64,000 nt of DNA. It comes from Nocardioides furvisabuli. Lineage in GTDB: Bacteria > Actinomycetota > Actinomycetes > Propionibacteriales > Nocardioidaceae. The DNA lies in the NCBI RefSeq assembly GCF_021083185.1, contig NZ_JAIGQB010000002.1, positions 310,001-374,000 on the forward strand. Direction: 5' to 3'. Shown piece after piece: positions 8,209 through 16,306 of the stretch. The position numbers were made by a program, and so were the translations under genes. The notes beneath the pieces were generated by a model that worked only from the letters and a program-made list of their open reading frames with translations, did no database searches and was not told the DNA's origin. The stretch's first letter is position 1. Each line of letters opens with the position of its first letter.

Positions 8209-9615
8209 TCAGACCTCCTGGAGATCGGCGGGCGACGAGAGGGTGCCGCGCACGGCGGTGGCGGCGGCGACGGGCACGGACACCAGGTGCGTACGACCGC
8301 CCTTGCCCTGCCGCCCCTCGAAGTTGCGGTTCGACGTCGACGCGCTCCGCTCGCCCGGGGCGAGCTGGTCGGGGTTCATGCCCAGGCACATCGAGCAGCC
8401 TGCCCCGCGCCACTCCGCACCCGCGGCGAGGAAGACCTTGTCGAGTCCCTCGGCCTCGGCCTGAAGGCGGACGCGCACCGAGCCCGGCACCACGAGGAGG
8501 CGCGTGTCGTCGGCGACGTGGCGACCCTCGAGGATCGACGCCGCCAGGCGCAGGTCCTCGATGCGTCCGTTGGTGCAGGAGCCGACGAAGACGGTGTCGA
8601 CCTTGACCTCGCGCAGCGGCGTGCCGGCCTCCAGGCCCATGTAGTGCAGGGCCTTCTCGGTCGCGACCTTGTCGTTGGGCTCGCCGAAGTCGTCGGGGCT
8701 CGGGATGGTGGCGCCCAGCGGCGCACCCTGACCGGGGTTGGTGCCCCAGGTGACGAACGGCGTCATCGTGGACGCGTCGAGCTCGATCTCACGATCGAAC
8801 ACGGCGTCGTCGTCGGTGCGCAGGGTCTTCCAGTGCGCGACGGCAGCGTCCCAGTCGGCACCCTTCGGCGCCTCGGGCTTGCCCTCGATGTAGTCGAAGG
8901 TCGTCTGGTCGGGAGCGATCAGACCGGCCTTCGCGCCCCACTCGATCGACATGTTGCACACGGTCATCCGGCCCTCCATCGAGAGCTCCTCGATGGCCTG
9001 GCCGCGGTACTCCACGATGTAGCCCTGGCCCCCACCGGTGCCGGTGTGGGTGATGAGGGTGAGCACCATGTCCTTGGCGGTGACGCCCTCGGGCAGGCTG
9101 CCGTTGATCGTGACGGCCATCGTCTTCGGGCGGGCCTGGGTCAGCGTCTGGGTGGCGAGCACGTGCTCGACCTCGGAGGTGCCGATGCCGAAGGCGATCG
9201 CACCGAAGGCGCCGTGCGTGGAGGTGTGCGAGTCACCGCACACGATGGTCATCCCGGGCTGCGTCAGGCCGAGCTGCGGACCGACGACGTGCACGATGCC
9301 CTGCTCGACGTCGCCGAGCGGGTGGAGGCGGACGCCGAAGTCGGCACAGTTCTTGCGCAGCGTCTCGACCTGCGTGCGGCTCACGGGGTCGGCGATCGGC
9401 TTGTCCCAGTCGACCGTGGGGACGTTGTGGTCCTCGGTGGCCAGCGTCAGGTCGGGGCGGCGCACCGTGCGACTGGCGAGGCGCAGGCCGTCGAAGGCCT
9501 GCGGCGAAGTCACCTCGTGGAGGAGGTGGAGGTCGATGTAGAGCAGGTCGGGCTCTCCCGGGGCGCTCCGGACGACGTGCTCGTCCCAGACCTTCTCGGA
9601 CAGGGTCTTGCCCAT
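8209..9615 (-). CDS. leuC: 3-isopropylmalate dehydratase large subunit
   Basis: Large [4Fe-4S] subunit of isopropylmalate isomerase, 468 residues. Signatures are the N-terminal [12 protein letters not shown], the substrate segment [28 protein letters not shown], the cluster ligand in [13 protein letters not shown] near residue 350, and the [11 protein letters not shown] ligand pair near 410. The start is the ATG giving MGKTLSEKV, with GGAG nine bases upstream. It is divergent from ndgR, 80 bases away, and followed by leuD. Confidence 0.96.
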   Translation of the reverse strand: MGKTLSEKVWDEHVVRSAPGEPDLLYIDLHLLHEVTSPQAFDGLRLASRTVRRPDLTLATEDHNVPTVDWDKPIADPVSRTQVETLRKNCADFGVRLHPLGDVEQGIVHVVGPQLGLTQPGMTIVCGDSHTSTHGAFGAIAFGIGTSEVEHVLATQTLTQARPKTMAVTINGSLPEGVTAKDMVLTLITHTGTGGGQGYIVEYRGQAIEELSMEGRMTVCNMSIEWGAKAGLIAPDQTTFDYIEGKPEAPKGADWDAAVAHWKTLRTDDDAVFDREIELDASTMTPFVTWGTNPGQGAPLGATIPSPDDFGEPNDKVATEKALHYMGLEAGTPLREVKVDTVFVGSCTNGRIEDLRLAASILEGRHVADDTRLLVVPGSVRVRLQAEAEGLDKVFLAAGAEWRGAGCSMCLGMNPDQLAPGERSASTSNRNFEGRQGKGGRTHLVSVPVAAATAVRGTLSSPADLQEV

Positions 9616-9660
9616 GACACAAACTCCTTCTGCTCCATTGCGGTAGGACGACGCTACATC

Positions 9661-9689
9661 TTGCATCCCACTCTCTGAGATGAGAATAT
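9661..9689 (+). promoter_or_regulatory. Candidate ndgR promoter, probably leaderless
   Basis: TTGCAT at 9661-9666, a 17-base spacer and GAATAT at 9684-9689 lie directly before the ndgR ATG at 9696. Transcription would start at or within a base or two of the start codon, so the mRNA would be leaderless. No ribosome-binding site is seen. The same 80-base region must hold the leuC promoter; a minus-strand TAGCGT near 9651 is a possible -10 without a good -35, which suits an activated promoter. Confidence 0.5.
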
Positions 9690-9695
9690 CGGCAT

Positions 9696-10418
9696 ATGGA
9701 CAACGGATCTGGTGTCGGCGTGCTGGACAAGGCCGCCCTCGTGCTCGCGGCCCTCGAGGCCGGACCGGCCACCCTGGCCGGGCTCGTCGCCGGCACCGGG
9801 CTGGCCCGCCCGACCGCCCACCGCCTCGCGGTCGCGCTCGAGCACCACCGCCTCGTCGCCCGCGACATGCAGGGCCGCTTCGTGCTCGGCCCCCGCCTCT
9901 CCGAGCTCTCCGCGGCCGCCGGCGAGGACCGCCTGCTGGCCGCCGCCGGCCCGGTCCTGGCGCGACTGCGCGACATCACCGGCGAGTCCGCCCAGCTCTG
10001 GCGCCGCCAGGGCGAGCACCGCGTCTGCGTCGCCGCCGCCGAGCGCCCCTCCGGCCTGCGCGACACCATCCCGGTCGGCTCGCAGCTGACGATGAACGCC
10101 GGCTCGGCCGCTCAGATACTGCTGGCCTGGGAGGACCCGGAGCGCATGCACCGCGGCCTCCAGAACGCCGCCTTCTCCGCCACCGCGCTCTCCGGCATCC
10201 GCCGCCGCGGCTGGTCGCAGTCGGTCGGCGAGCGTGAGCAGGGCGTCGCGTCGGTCTCCGCCCCGGTCCGCTCCCCCGGCGGCAAGGTCATCGCCGCGGT
10301 CTCGGTCTCCGGTCCGCTCGAGCGCCTCTCGCGCCAGCCCGGCCGCATGCACGCACCCGCGGTGCTCGCCGCCGCCGACCGCCTCTCGGAGTCCCTCCGC
10401 CGCGCCGCCGCCGAGTGA
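9696..10418 (+). CDS. ndgR: IclR-family regulator NdgR, divergent from leuCD
   Basis: A 240-residue DNA-binding regulator. Residues 10-65 form the IclR winged helix ([38 protein letters not shown]), followed by the effector-binding domain with [26 protein letters not shown] and [24 protein letters not shown]. In Streptomyces and Corynebacterium the homologue next to leuCD (NdgR/LtbR) controls leucine and other amino-acid genes. The identical position here supports that role. Regulation of leuCD is inferred. Confidence 0.88.
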   Translation: MDNGSGVGVLDKAALVLAALEAGPATLAGLVAGTGLARPTAHRLAVALEHHRLVARDMQGRFVLGPRLSELSAAAGEDRLLAAAGPVLARLRDITGESAQLWRRQGEHRVCVAAAERPSGLRDTIPVGSQLTMNAGSAAQILLAWEDPERMHRGLQNAAFSATALSGIRRRGWSQSVGEREQGVASVSAPVRSPGGKVIAAVSVSGPLERLSRQPGRMHAPAVLAAADRLSESLRRAAAE

Positions 10419-10420
10419 CG

Positions 10421-10533
10421 ACCGGGCACTTCCTCGCGCTGAGGGACGCTGACCGGGCACTTCCTCGCGCTCGGTGTCGCCCTCAGCGCCAGGAAGTGCC
10501 CGGTGACCCGAATCCACCGCGAGGAAGTGCCCG
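10421..10533. repeat. Four-copy inverted-repeat cluster between convergent ndgR and ogt
   Basis: The 15-base core GGGCACTTCCTCGCG, with minor changes, occurs twice on the plus strand (within 10421-10445 and 10452-10471, period about 30) and twice inverted (10480-10504 and 10517-10533). Copies one and three plus their flanks pair over 25 bp with one mismatch. The cluster begins two bases after the ndgR stop and ends before the ogt stop, so it may serve as a double terminator, but the repetition exceeds what a terminator needs. Confidence 0.8.
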
Positions 10534-10545
10534 CTCGACCTAGAC

Positions 10546-11028
10546 CTAGAACAAGGCCTGCTGCTCCAGCTCGAGCAGCAGCTGCTTGCGCTCGAGCCCG
10601 CCGGCGTACCCGGTCAACGTGCCGTTGGCGCCGATGACCCGGTGGCACGGGACGACGATCGGGATCGGGTTGCGGCCGTTGGCCAGGCCGACGGCGCGCG
10701 AGGCGGCGTTGGTCATCCCGAGGCGGCCGGCGATCTCGCCGTAGGACGCCGTCTCGCCGTACGCGATGCGACCCAGCTGCTCCCACACCCGCTGCTGGAA
10801 GCCGGTGCCGATCGGCGCGAGCGGCAGGTCGAAGTCGGTGAGCCGGCGGTCGAAGTACGCCGCCAGCTGGCGCCTTGCCTCGACCAGCACGGGCTCGCGG
10901 TCGGAGCGGGCCCCGAGGGGGCGCCCGTCGGCGGGTGGGCGGAACGGCGAGAACTCAATCGCCACGATCGAGCCGTCGCGCTCGACGATGCGCAGGTCGC
11001 CGATGGGCGAGGGCAGCACGGTCCACAT
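10546..11028 (-). CDS. ogt: Methylated-DNA--protein-cysteine methyltransferase
   Basis: Suicide repair protein that moves alkyl groups from O6-alkylguanine to its own cysteine. The 160-residue sequence has the family helix-turn-helix (GETASYGEIAGRLGMTNAASRAVGLANGRNPIPI) and the active-site motif IVVPCHRVIG near residue 128, cysteine included. The ATG is one base past the stop of the ada/alkA gene, so the two form one operon of alkylation repair. Confidence 0.95.
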   Translation of the reverse strand: MWTVLPSPIGDLRIVERDGSIVAIEFSPFRPPADGRPLGARSDREPVLVEARRQLAAYFDRRLTDFDLPLAPIGTGFQQRVWEQLGRIAYGETASYGEIAGRLGMTNAASRAVGLANGRNPIPIVVPCHRVIGANGTLTGYAGGLERKQLLLELEQQALF

Positions 11029-11029
11029 G

Positions 11030-12556
11030 TCAGGTCTCCTTCGCCGGGCGGGGCGCCGCGGCCGGGTGGTTGTCAGGGGTCGGGGTGGGTGGCATGAGCG
11101 GGTTCCACAGGTGCATCAGGGCGTAGGAGCGCCACGGCCGCCAGGAGTGCGGGTCTGGCTCGGAGCCGCCGGCAGCCAGGCCCGAGAGCACCCGGCGCAC
11201 GGCGAGGTCGGTGGGCAGGAAGACGTCGGGGTGCCCGAGCGCCCGCATGGCGACGTAGTCAGCGGTCCACGGCCCGATGCCGGGCAGGGCGAGCAGCGCG
11301 CGGCGTACGTCGTCACGGTCGGGGCCGCGGTCCAGCACGACCTCGCCGCGCGCCAGGGCGCTCGCCAGCCCGACGAGCGCGCGACCGCGGGCCCGTGGCA
11401 TCGGCAGGGTCTCGGGATCGACGCCGGCCAGCGTGGCGGCGTCCGGGAACAGGTGGGTGAGGCCGGGGACGGGTGAGTCGACCGGATGGCCGTGCGCGGC
11501 CACGATGCGGCCGGCCACGGTGCGTGCGCCGGTGACGCTGACCTGCTGACCGATGACGGTGCGCACGGCGGTCTCGTCGCCGTCGACCTGGCCCGGGACC
11601 CGCAGTCCCGGCGTGGCGCGCACCAGCTCGCCGAGGACGGGGTCGGCGCCGAGGTGCGCGTCGACGGCCCCGGGGTCGCAGTCGGCGTCGAGCAGGCGGC
11701 GTACGCGCTCGCTGGCGGCGGCGGTGTCGCGCAGGTCGGCGAGCCAGAACTCGGCCTCCACGAAGCCGGTGCCCGCGGCGGGCGGCAGGTCCTCCAGACG
11801 CAGCCGGACCGTGCCGGGGCCGTGCGGGAGGTCGAGGGTGCGGGCGTAGCAGGCGGGCGCGGCCACCTCGACGCCCGGGACGAGGTGGTAGGCGAGGAAG
11901 TCGAGGAGCCGTCCGCCCGCGAAGGGCGTGCGCACGGCCAGCCGCATGGCCAGCGAGCCCGACGGCCGGCCGTCACGGGGCGAGCGTCGCCTCCCCCGCA
12001 ACAGGCTCGGCGAAGCGTCGTAGACCTCGCGCACGGTCTCGTTGAACTGACGGACGCTGGCGAAGCCGGCGGCGAAGGCCACGTCGGTGACGGCGAGGTC
12101 GGTGGTCTCCAGCAGGATCCGCGCGGTCTGCGCGCGACGGGCGCGGGCCAGGGCGAGCGGCGTGGCGCCCAGCTCCTGGGTGAGCAGCCGACCGAGGTGC
12201 CGCGGGGTGTAGCCGACGCGACGGGCCAGGCCGTCCACCCCCTCGCGGTCGACGAGCCCGTCGGCGATCAACCGCATGGCGCGGCCCGCGACGTCGGCGG
12301 CGACGTCCCACTCGGGGCTGCCGGGCGTGGCGTCGGGCAGGCAGCGCTTGCAGGCCCGGTAGCCCGCGGCGTGGGCGCTCGCGGCCGTGGCGTGGAAGGT
12401 GACGTTGGCGGGCGCCGGGGTGCGCGCCGGGCAGGAGGGCCGGCAGTAGATCCCCGTGGTGCGCACCGCTGTGTAGAAGACACCGTCGAAGCGCCGGTCC
12501 CGGCTCTGCACGGCGCGGTAGCACGCGTCGGTGTCGAGGTGTCCGGACGGCGTCAT
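11030..12556 (-). CDS. alkA: Ada/AraC/AlkA fusion: methyl-sensing regulator with 3-methyladenine DNA glycosylase
   Basis: A 508-residue three-domain protein. Residues 5-75 are the Ada zinc domain with two cysteine pairs (GIYCRPSCP and ACKRCLPD) and the methyl-accepting cysteine. Residues 90-185 are an AraC-type DNA-binding domain (VTDVAFAAGFASVRQFNETVREVY). The C-terminal half is an AlkA glycosylase with the helix-hairpin-helix LPGIGPWTADYVAMRALG and the catalytic aspartate in LPTDLAVRR. It should both sense methyl-phosphotriesters and excise alkylated bases. The ATG gives MTPSGHLD and lies in one arm of a perfect palindrome. ogt follows directly. Confidence 0.93.
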   Translation of the reverse strand: MTPSGHLDTDACYRAVQSRDRRFDGVFYTAVRTTGIYCRPSCPARTPAPANVTFHATAASAHAAGYRACKRCLPDATPGSPEWDVAADVAGRAMRLIADGLVDREGVDGLARRVGYTPRHLGRLLTQELGATPLALARARRAQTARILLETTDLAVTDVAFAAGFASVRQFNETVREVYDASPSLLRGRRRSPRDGRPSGSLAMRLAVRTPFAGGRLLDFLAYHLVPGVEVAAPACYARTLDLPHGPGTVRLRLEDLPPAAGTGFVEAEFWLADLRDTAAASERVRRLLDADCDPGAVDAHLGADPVLGELVRATPGLRVPGQVDGDETAVRTVIGQQVSVTGARTVAGRIVAAHGHPVDSPVPGLTHLFPDAATLAGVDPETLPMPRARGRALVGLASALARGEVVLDRGPDRDDVRRALLALPGIGPWTADYVAMRALGHPDVFLPTDLAVRRVLSGLAAGGSEPDPHSWRPWRSYALMHLWNPLMPPTPTPDNHPAAAPRPAKET

Positions 12557-12585
12557 GCCCCGAGTCTGACGACTCGGGGCATGAC
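12552..12585 (-). promoter_or_regulatory. Perfect 15-bp palindrome covering the alkA start codon
   Basis: Arms 12552-12566 and 12571-12585 are perfectly complementary with a four-base loop (TGAC on the plus strand). The alkA start codon (12554-12556) lies inside the arm that is 3' in the mRNA, and the bases just upstream that would bind the ribosome are also in the stem. It could be a DNA operator or an mRNA hairpin that hides the start. Confidence 0.7.
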
Positions 12586-12655
12586 ACACCAGCGGAAAAC
12601 GGACACGGGGGGAACGGCGCTCCTGGTGCCCGCGCCGGAGGAGGCCGATCAACAC

Positions 12656-12687
12656 CGAAGGGCCCGGTCTGATGACCGGGCCCTTCG
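12656..12687 (-). terminator. Terminator downstream of the tRNA genes
   Basis: A perfect 14-bp stem (12656-12669 with 12674-12687) with a TGAT loop lies 11 bases past the 3' end of tRNA-Glu on the minus strand. It would end the tRNA transcript before the alkA operon. The U-tract is weak. Confidence 0.75.
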
Positions 12688-12698
12688 TCCTGCGTTGG

Positions 12699-12771
12699 TA
12701 CCCCCGACCGGATTTGAACCGGCGTTACCGCCGTGAGAGGGCGACGTCCTAGGCCGCTAGACGACGGGGGC
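12699..12771 (-). tRNA. tRNA-Glu (anticodon CTC)
   Basis: The minus strand gives a full cloverleaf: acceptor GCCCCCG, D-arm, anticodon loop CTCTCAC with anticodon CTC, T-arm CCGGTTCAAATCCGG, and discriminator A. The next three bases read CCA, so the 3' end is encoded. It reads GAG codons. It lies 87 bases after tRNA-Gln on the same strand. Confidence 0.93.
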
Positions 12772-12858
12772 TTGCAGATGCCGCTCAGTGAGCGGCGGAG
12801 AGAACATTATCGAAGATGATGTCCTGCTCCAAATCCGGGGCCTTGCGGTCCGGATTCG

Positions 12859-12930
12859 CTGGGGTACTAGGACTCGAACCTAGAACAACTGGACCAGAAC
12901 CAGCCGTGTTGCCAATTACACCATACCCCA
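12859..12930 (-). tRNA. tRNA-Gln (anticodon CTG)
   Basis: The minus strand starts TGGGGTATGGTGTAATTGGC and folds into a cloverleaf with anticodon loop TTCTGGT (anticodon CTG), T-arm CTAGGTTCGAGTCCTAG, acceptor TACCCCA and discriminator G. CCA is not encoded (GCG follows the acceptor). It reads CAG codons. It is upstream of tRNA-Glu in the same direction. Confidence 0.93.
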
Positions 12931-13002
12931 TGGGGGTATCGATCCGATCGCTTGCGATCGTCCCGACCACCACGCAGTTCCTTGCGGAACCGATCCCGAA
13001 CG

Positions 13003-14004
13003 TTACACGCGCGGGGGCGAGCCTTCCAAAACGGGGTCCTCGACACGGGCGGGCGCTCCCCCGACCGGCGGCCCGACGTCGACCAGGCCCATCGCTTTCG
13101 CGACCCACGACGCGAGCCCGAGGTAGACCAGGGACTGGACCAGCGTGGACACGATCATCCACGGGCTCGCCGGACCGGTCGCGTTGAGCGCCTCGGTCAT
13201 GTCGCCGAACGCCAGCGCCATGCCGTAGGCCAAGAAGTTGTTGAGCACGTGCATCGCGATGGCCGCCTCCAGGCCACCGGTGCGGATCACGAGGATGCCC
13301 GCCACCACGCCGAAGGCGAACCGGTCGAAGAAGACCGGGGCGCTCTGCCCGACGCCGTGCGCGAGTGCGAAGAGCAGCGACGGGACGACCACCGCCAGCA
13401 CGAGCGACACCCGCCGCCACCGCAGCAGCGAGCCGAACGCCTGGGTGAGGTAGCCGCGGAAGACGTACTCCTCCCCCGCCGCCTGCAGCGGCGTCAGCAG
13501 GGCGATCACCAGCAGGAAGTCGCGGGTGGTGCTGGTGAAGTCGTTGAGCGCACCCACGGGTTCGGCGCCGTCCGCCACCGGCAGGAACAGCGCCACGCCC
13601 AGGCTGGCCACCAGGGCGAACACCGAGAGCGGCAGGCAGGCCAGCAGGAAGCGCCAGCGCAGCCGCGGCGCCACCGACGAGAGCCAGCGCGGCTTGAGCC
13701 GGTGGAAGAGCCACAGCACGAGCCAGCTGGACGCTATGGCCGAGCCGAGTAGGACGTTGAGCACCGCAAGGCCCATCGGCGTGACGCCCTGGGTGACGTC
13801 GAGCAGGGACCCGGCGTCCTCCACGCTGGTGCCGCCCGCGACCAGGGCCACCAGCGCGACCAGGCCGAGCACGGCCGGCACGATCCCGAAGACCATCACC
13901 AGGAGCACCGCAGACCCCACCAGGGAGCGCCACCAGCCGCGGCGGCCGACCCGGTGGAGCTCGTGGTAGCGCGGCCGGAAGTCGGGCGCGAGCTCAGTGG
14001 TCAT
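13003..14004 (-). CDS. CPBP-family intramembrane metalloprotease
   Basis: A 333-residue membrane protein with about eight hydrophobic segments. It carries the CPBP (CAAX-prenyl protease-like) motifs: EEYVFRG near residue 178, the FALAHG histidine near 215, and HVLNN near 255. In bacteria such proteases are linked to bacteriocin self-protection or surface-protein processing, but the substrate here is unknown. It starts seven bases after gltX stops, in the same operon. Confidence 0.85.
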   Translation of the reverse strand: MTTELAPDFRPRYHELHRVGRRGWWRSLVGSAVLLVMVFGIVPAVLGLVALVALVAGGTSVEDAGSLLDVTQGVTPMGLAVLNVLLGSAIASSWLVLWLFHRLKPRWLSSVAPRLRWRFLLACLPLSVFALVASLGVALFLPVADGAEPVGALNDFTSTTRDFLLVIALLTPLQAAGEEYVFRGYLTQAFGSLLRWRRVSLVLAVVVPSLLFALAHGVGQSAPVFFDRFAFGVVAGILVIRTGGLEAAIAMHVLNNFLAYGMALAFGDMTEALNATGPASPWMIVSTLVQSLVYLGLASWVAKAMGLVDVGPPVGGAPARVEDPVLEGSPPRV

Positions 14005-14011
14005 GGCGTCG

Positions 14012-15478
14012 TCATGCCAGCGCGGACGTCAGCCGCGACAGGCTGCGCTCGCGGCCGAGCAGCTCCATCGACTCGAACAGTGGCGGGCTGATGCGCTTGC
14101 CGGACACCGCCACTCGCACCGGCCCGAAAGCCACCCGGGGCTTGAGCTCCATGCCCTCGATCAGCGCCACCCGGAGCGACTCCTCGATGGCGGCGGTCGA
14201 CCACTCGTGCAGGCCCGAGAGGGCGTCGTACGCCGCCTGGACGACGCCGCGGCCGGTCTCGTCGAGCAGCTTGGCGACGTCGTCGGGGTCGCGCTCGAAG
14301 TCGGCCTCGTCGACGAAGAGGAAACCCAGCATGGGGGCGGCCTCGGTGAGCTTGTTGATGCGCTCGCCCACGAGCGGCATCGCCAGCTCCAGCATCTGCG
14401 CGTCGGCGTCGTTGACCGGGTCACCGACGACACCTGCCTCCTTGAGGAACGGCAGCACCCGGTGGGTGATGTCGTCGAGCGGCAGGAGCCGCATCTGGGC
14501 GGTGTTGATGGCCTCGGCCTTCTTGAGGTCGAAGCGCGCGGGGTTGGGGTTGACGTCGTTGATGTCGAACGCCTCGACCATCTCCGCCATGGAGAACACG
14601 TCGCGGTCACCCGAGATCGCCCAGCCGAGCAGCGCGAGGTAGTTGAGCAGGCCCTCGGGCAGGAAGCCCTGCTCGCGGTAGGCCAGCGCGTGCGCCTCGG
14701 GGTCGCGCTTGGAGAGCTTCTTGTTGCCCTGGCCCATGACGTAGGGCAGGTGGCCGTAGACGGGCACGGACCCGGCGACGCCGAGGGCGACCAGCGCCTC
14801 GAAGAGCGCCAGCTGGCGCGGGGTGCTGGAGAGCAGGTCCTCGCCGCGCAGGACGTGGGTGATCTCCATCAGCGCGTCGTCGACCGGGTTGACCAGGGTG
14901 TAGAGCGGGTCGCCGTTGGCGCGCGAGAGCGCGAAGTCGGGGACGTTCTCGGTCTCGAAGGTGATGTCGCCGCGGACCGCGTCGGTCCAGGTGATGGAGC
15001 CGTCGGGCATCCGGAACCGCACGATCGGCGCACGACCCTCCACCTCGAAGGCGGCCCGCTGCTCGGGCGAGAGCTCGCGGCAGAAGCCGTCGTAGCCCTG
15101 CATCTTCGAGCCCGACGCCTGCCGGCGGGCGGTGACCTCGTCATTGGTGCAGAAGCAGTCGTAGGAGTAGGACGAGTCGCGCAGCTGCGCCAGCACGTCG
15201 CGGTAGATGTCGCCGCGCTCGCTCTGCCTGTAGGGGCCGTGCGGCCCGCCGACCTCGATGCCCTCGTCCCAGTCGAGCCCGAGCCAGCGCCACAGCTCGA
15301 CGATGGCGTCGTACGACTCCTGGGTGCTGCGCTCCTTGTCGGTGTCCTCCATCCGGAAGACGATCGACCCGCCGTGGTGGCGCGCGAAGGCCCAGTTGAA
15401 CAGGGCGGTGCGCACCAGGCCGACGTGCGGCGACCCGGTGGGCGAGGGACAGAAGCGGACGCGGACGGGGCTCGTCAT
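14012..15478 (-). CDS. gltX: Glutamyl-tRNA synthetase
   Basis: Charges tRNA-Glu with glutamate (488 residues). It has the class I HIGH-like signature PSPTGSPHVGLVRTALFNW at residues 11-29, the GYDGFCR/CFCTND insertion typical of GluRS, and the KLSKR form of KMSKS near residue 252. The C-terminal anticodon-binding domain is present. A tRNA-Glu gene lies 2.3 kb further along the same strand. It is flanked by the FAH gene (6-base gap) and the CPBP gene in one operon. Confidence 0.95.
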   Translation of the reverse strand: MTSPVRVRFCPSPTGSPHVGLVRTALFNWAFARHHGGSIVFRMEDTDKERSTQESYDAIVELWRWLGLDWDEGIEVGGPHGPYRQSERGDIYRDVLAQLRDSSYSYDCFCTNDEVTARRQASGSKMQGYDGFCRELSPEQRAAFEVEGRAPIVRFRMPDGSITWTDAVRGDITFETENVPDFALSRANGDPLYTLVNPVDDALMEITHVLRGEDLLSSTPRQLALFEALVALGVAGSVPVYGHLPYVMGQGNKKLSKRDPEAHALAYREQGFLPEGLLNYLALLGWAISGDRDVFSMAEMVEAFDINDVNPNPARFDLKKAEAINTAQMRLLPLDDITHRVLPFLKEAGVVGDPVNDADAQMLELAMPLVGERINKLTEAAPMLGFLFVDEADFERDPDDVAKLLDETGRGVVQAAYDALSGLHEWSTAAIEESLRVALIEGMELKPRVAFGPVRVAVSGKRISPPLFESMELLGRERSLSRLTSALA

Positions 15479-15484
15479 GGGGTG

Positions 15485-16297
15485 TCAGTTCCTCTTGGAG
15501 ACGGTGTTGGTCAGGGCGCCGATGCCGGCGATCGAGATCTCGACCTCGTCACCGACCTGCATGGGGCCGACACCCTCGGGGGTGCCGGTGAGGATGACGT
15601 CTCCGGGCAGCAGCGTCATCACCGACGAGACGTGCGCGACCAGCGCGGGGACGTCGAAGATCATGTCGGCGGTCGTGCCGTCCTGGACCACGTCGCCGTT
15701 GAGGAAGGTCTGCACCGCACGGCCGTCGACGAAGTCCTGCGGGTCGAGGTCGGTCTCGATCCAGGGCCCCAGCGGGCAGAAGGAGTCGAAGCCCTTGGCG
15801 CGGGTGAACTGCCCGTCCGACTTCTGCAGGTCGCGTGCGGTCACGTCGTTGGCGATCGTGTAGCCGAAGATCACGTCGGTGGCCTGCTCGACCGGGACGT
15901 CGCGGCAGATGCGCCCGATGACGACGGCCAGCTCTCCCTCGTAGTGGAGGTCGCTGGTCTGGGGCGGGTACTGGATCGGGTCGCCGGGCCCGACGACGGT
16001 GGTGTTGGGCTTGAGGAACATCAGCGGCTCGGCCGGCACCTCCCCGCCCATCTCCGCGGCATGGGCGGCGTAGTTCCTGCCGATCCCGACCACCTTGCTG
16101 CGCGGGATGATCGGCGCGAGGAGGCGTACGTCGCTGAGCGCGTACTGCTCCTCGAGCACCTTGATCCCGACGTAGAGGGGGTCGCCGGCGAGGGCGACGA
16201 CGACGGAGTCCTCGGCAGGCTGGCCGAGCTCGTCAACCTCTCCCGTCACGACGCCGAACCGCGGCTCCTCGCCCGTGCTGAATCGACAGATGCGCAT
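15485..16297 (-). CDS. Fumarylacetoacetate hydrolase family protein
   Basis: A 270-residue enzyme of the FAH fold, with GIGRNYAAHAAEMG near residue 72, the metal-binding HYEGELAVVIG near 118 and ANDVTARDLQ near 148, plus DVILTGTPEGVGPM near the end. Members cleave acylpyruvates or decarboxylate oxaloacetate; no aromatic catabolic genes surround it, so the substrate cannot be named. It lies just upstream of gltX, an arrangement seen in many actinobacteria. Confidence 0.88.
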   Translation of the reverse strand: MRICRFSTGEEPRFGVVTGEVDELGQPAEDSVVVALAGDPLYVGIKVLEEQYALSDVRLLAPIIPRSKVVGIGRNYAAHAAEMGGEVPAEPLMFLKPNTTVVGPGDPIQYPPQTSDLHYEGELAVVIGRICRDVPVEQATDVIFGYTIANDVTARDLQKSDGQFTRAKGFDSFCPLGPWIETDLDPQDFVDGRAVQTFLNGDVVQDGTTADMIFDVPALVAHVSSVMTLLPGDVILTGTPEGVGPMQVGDEVEISIAGIGALTNTVSKRN

Positions 16298-16306
16298 GCA
16301 CCGAGC

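Noticed and set aside
10421-10533. Possible CRISPR array
   Set aside because: Only four units, two of them inverted, with unequal spacing and no cas gene nearby.
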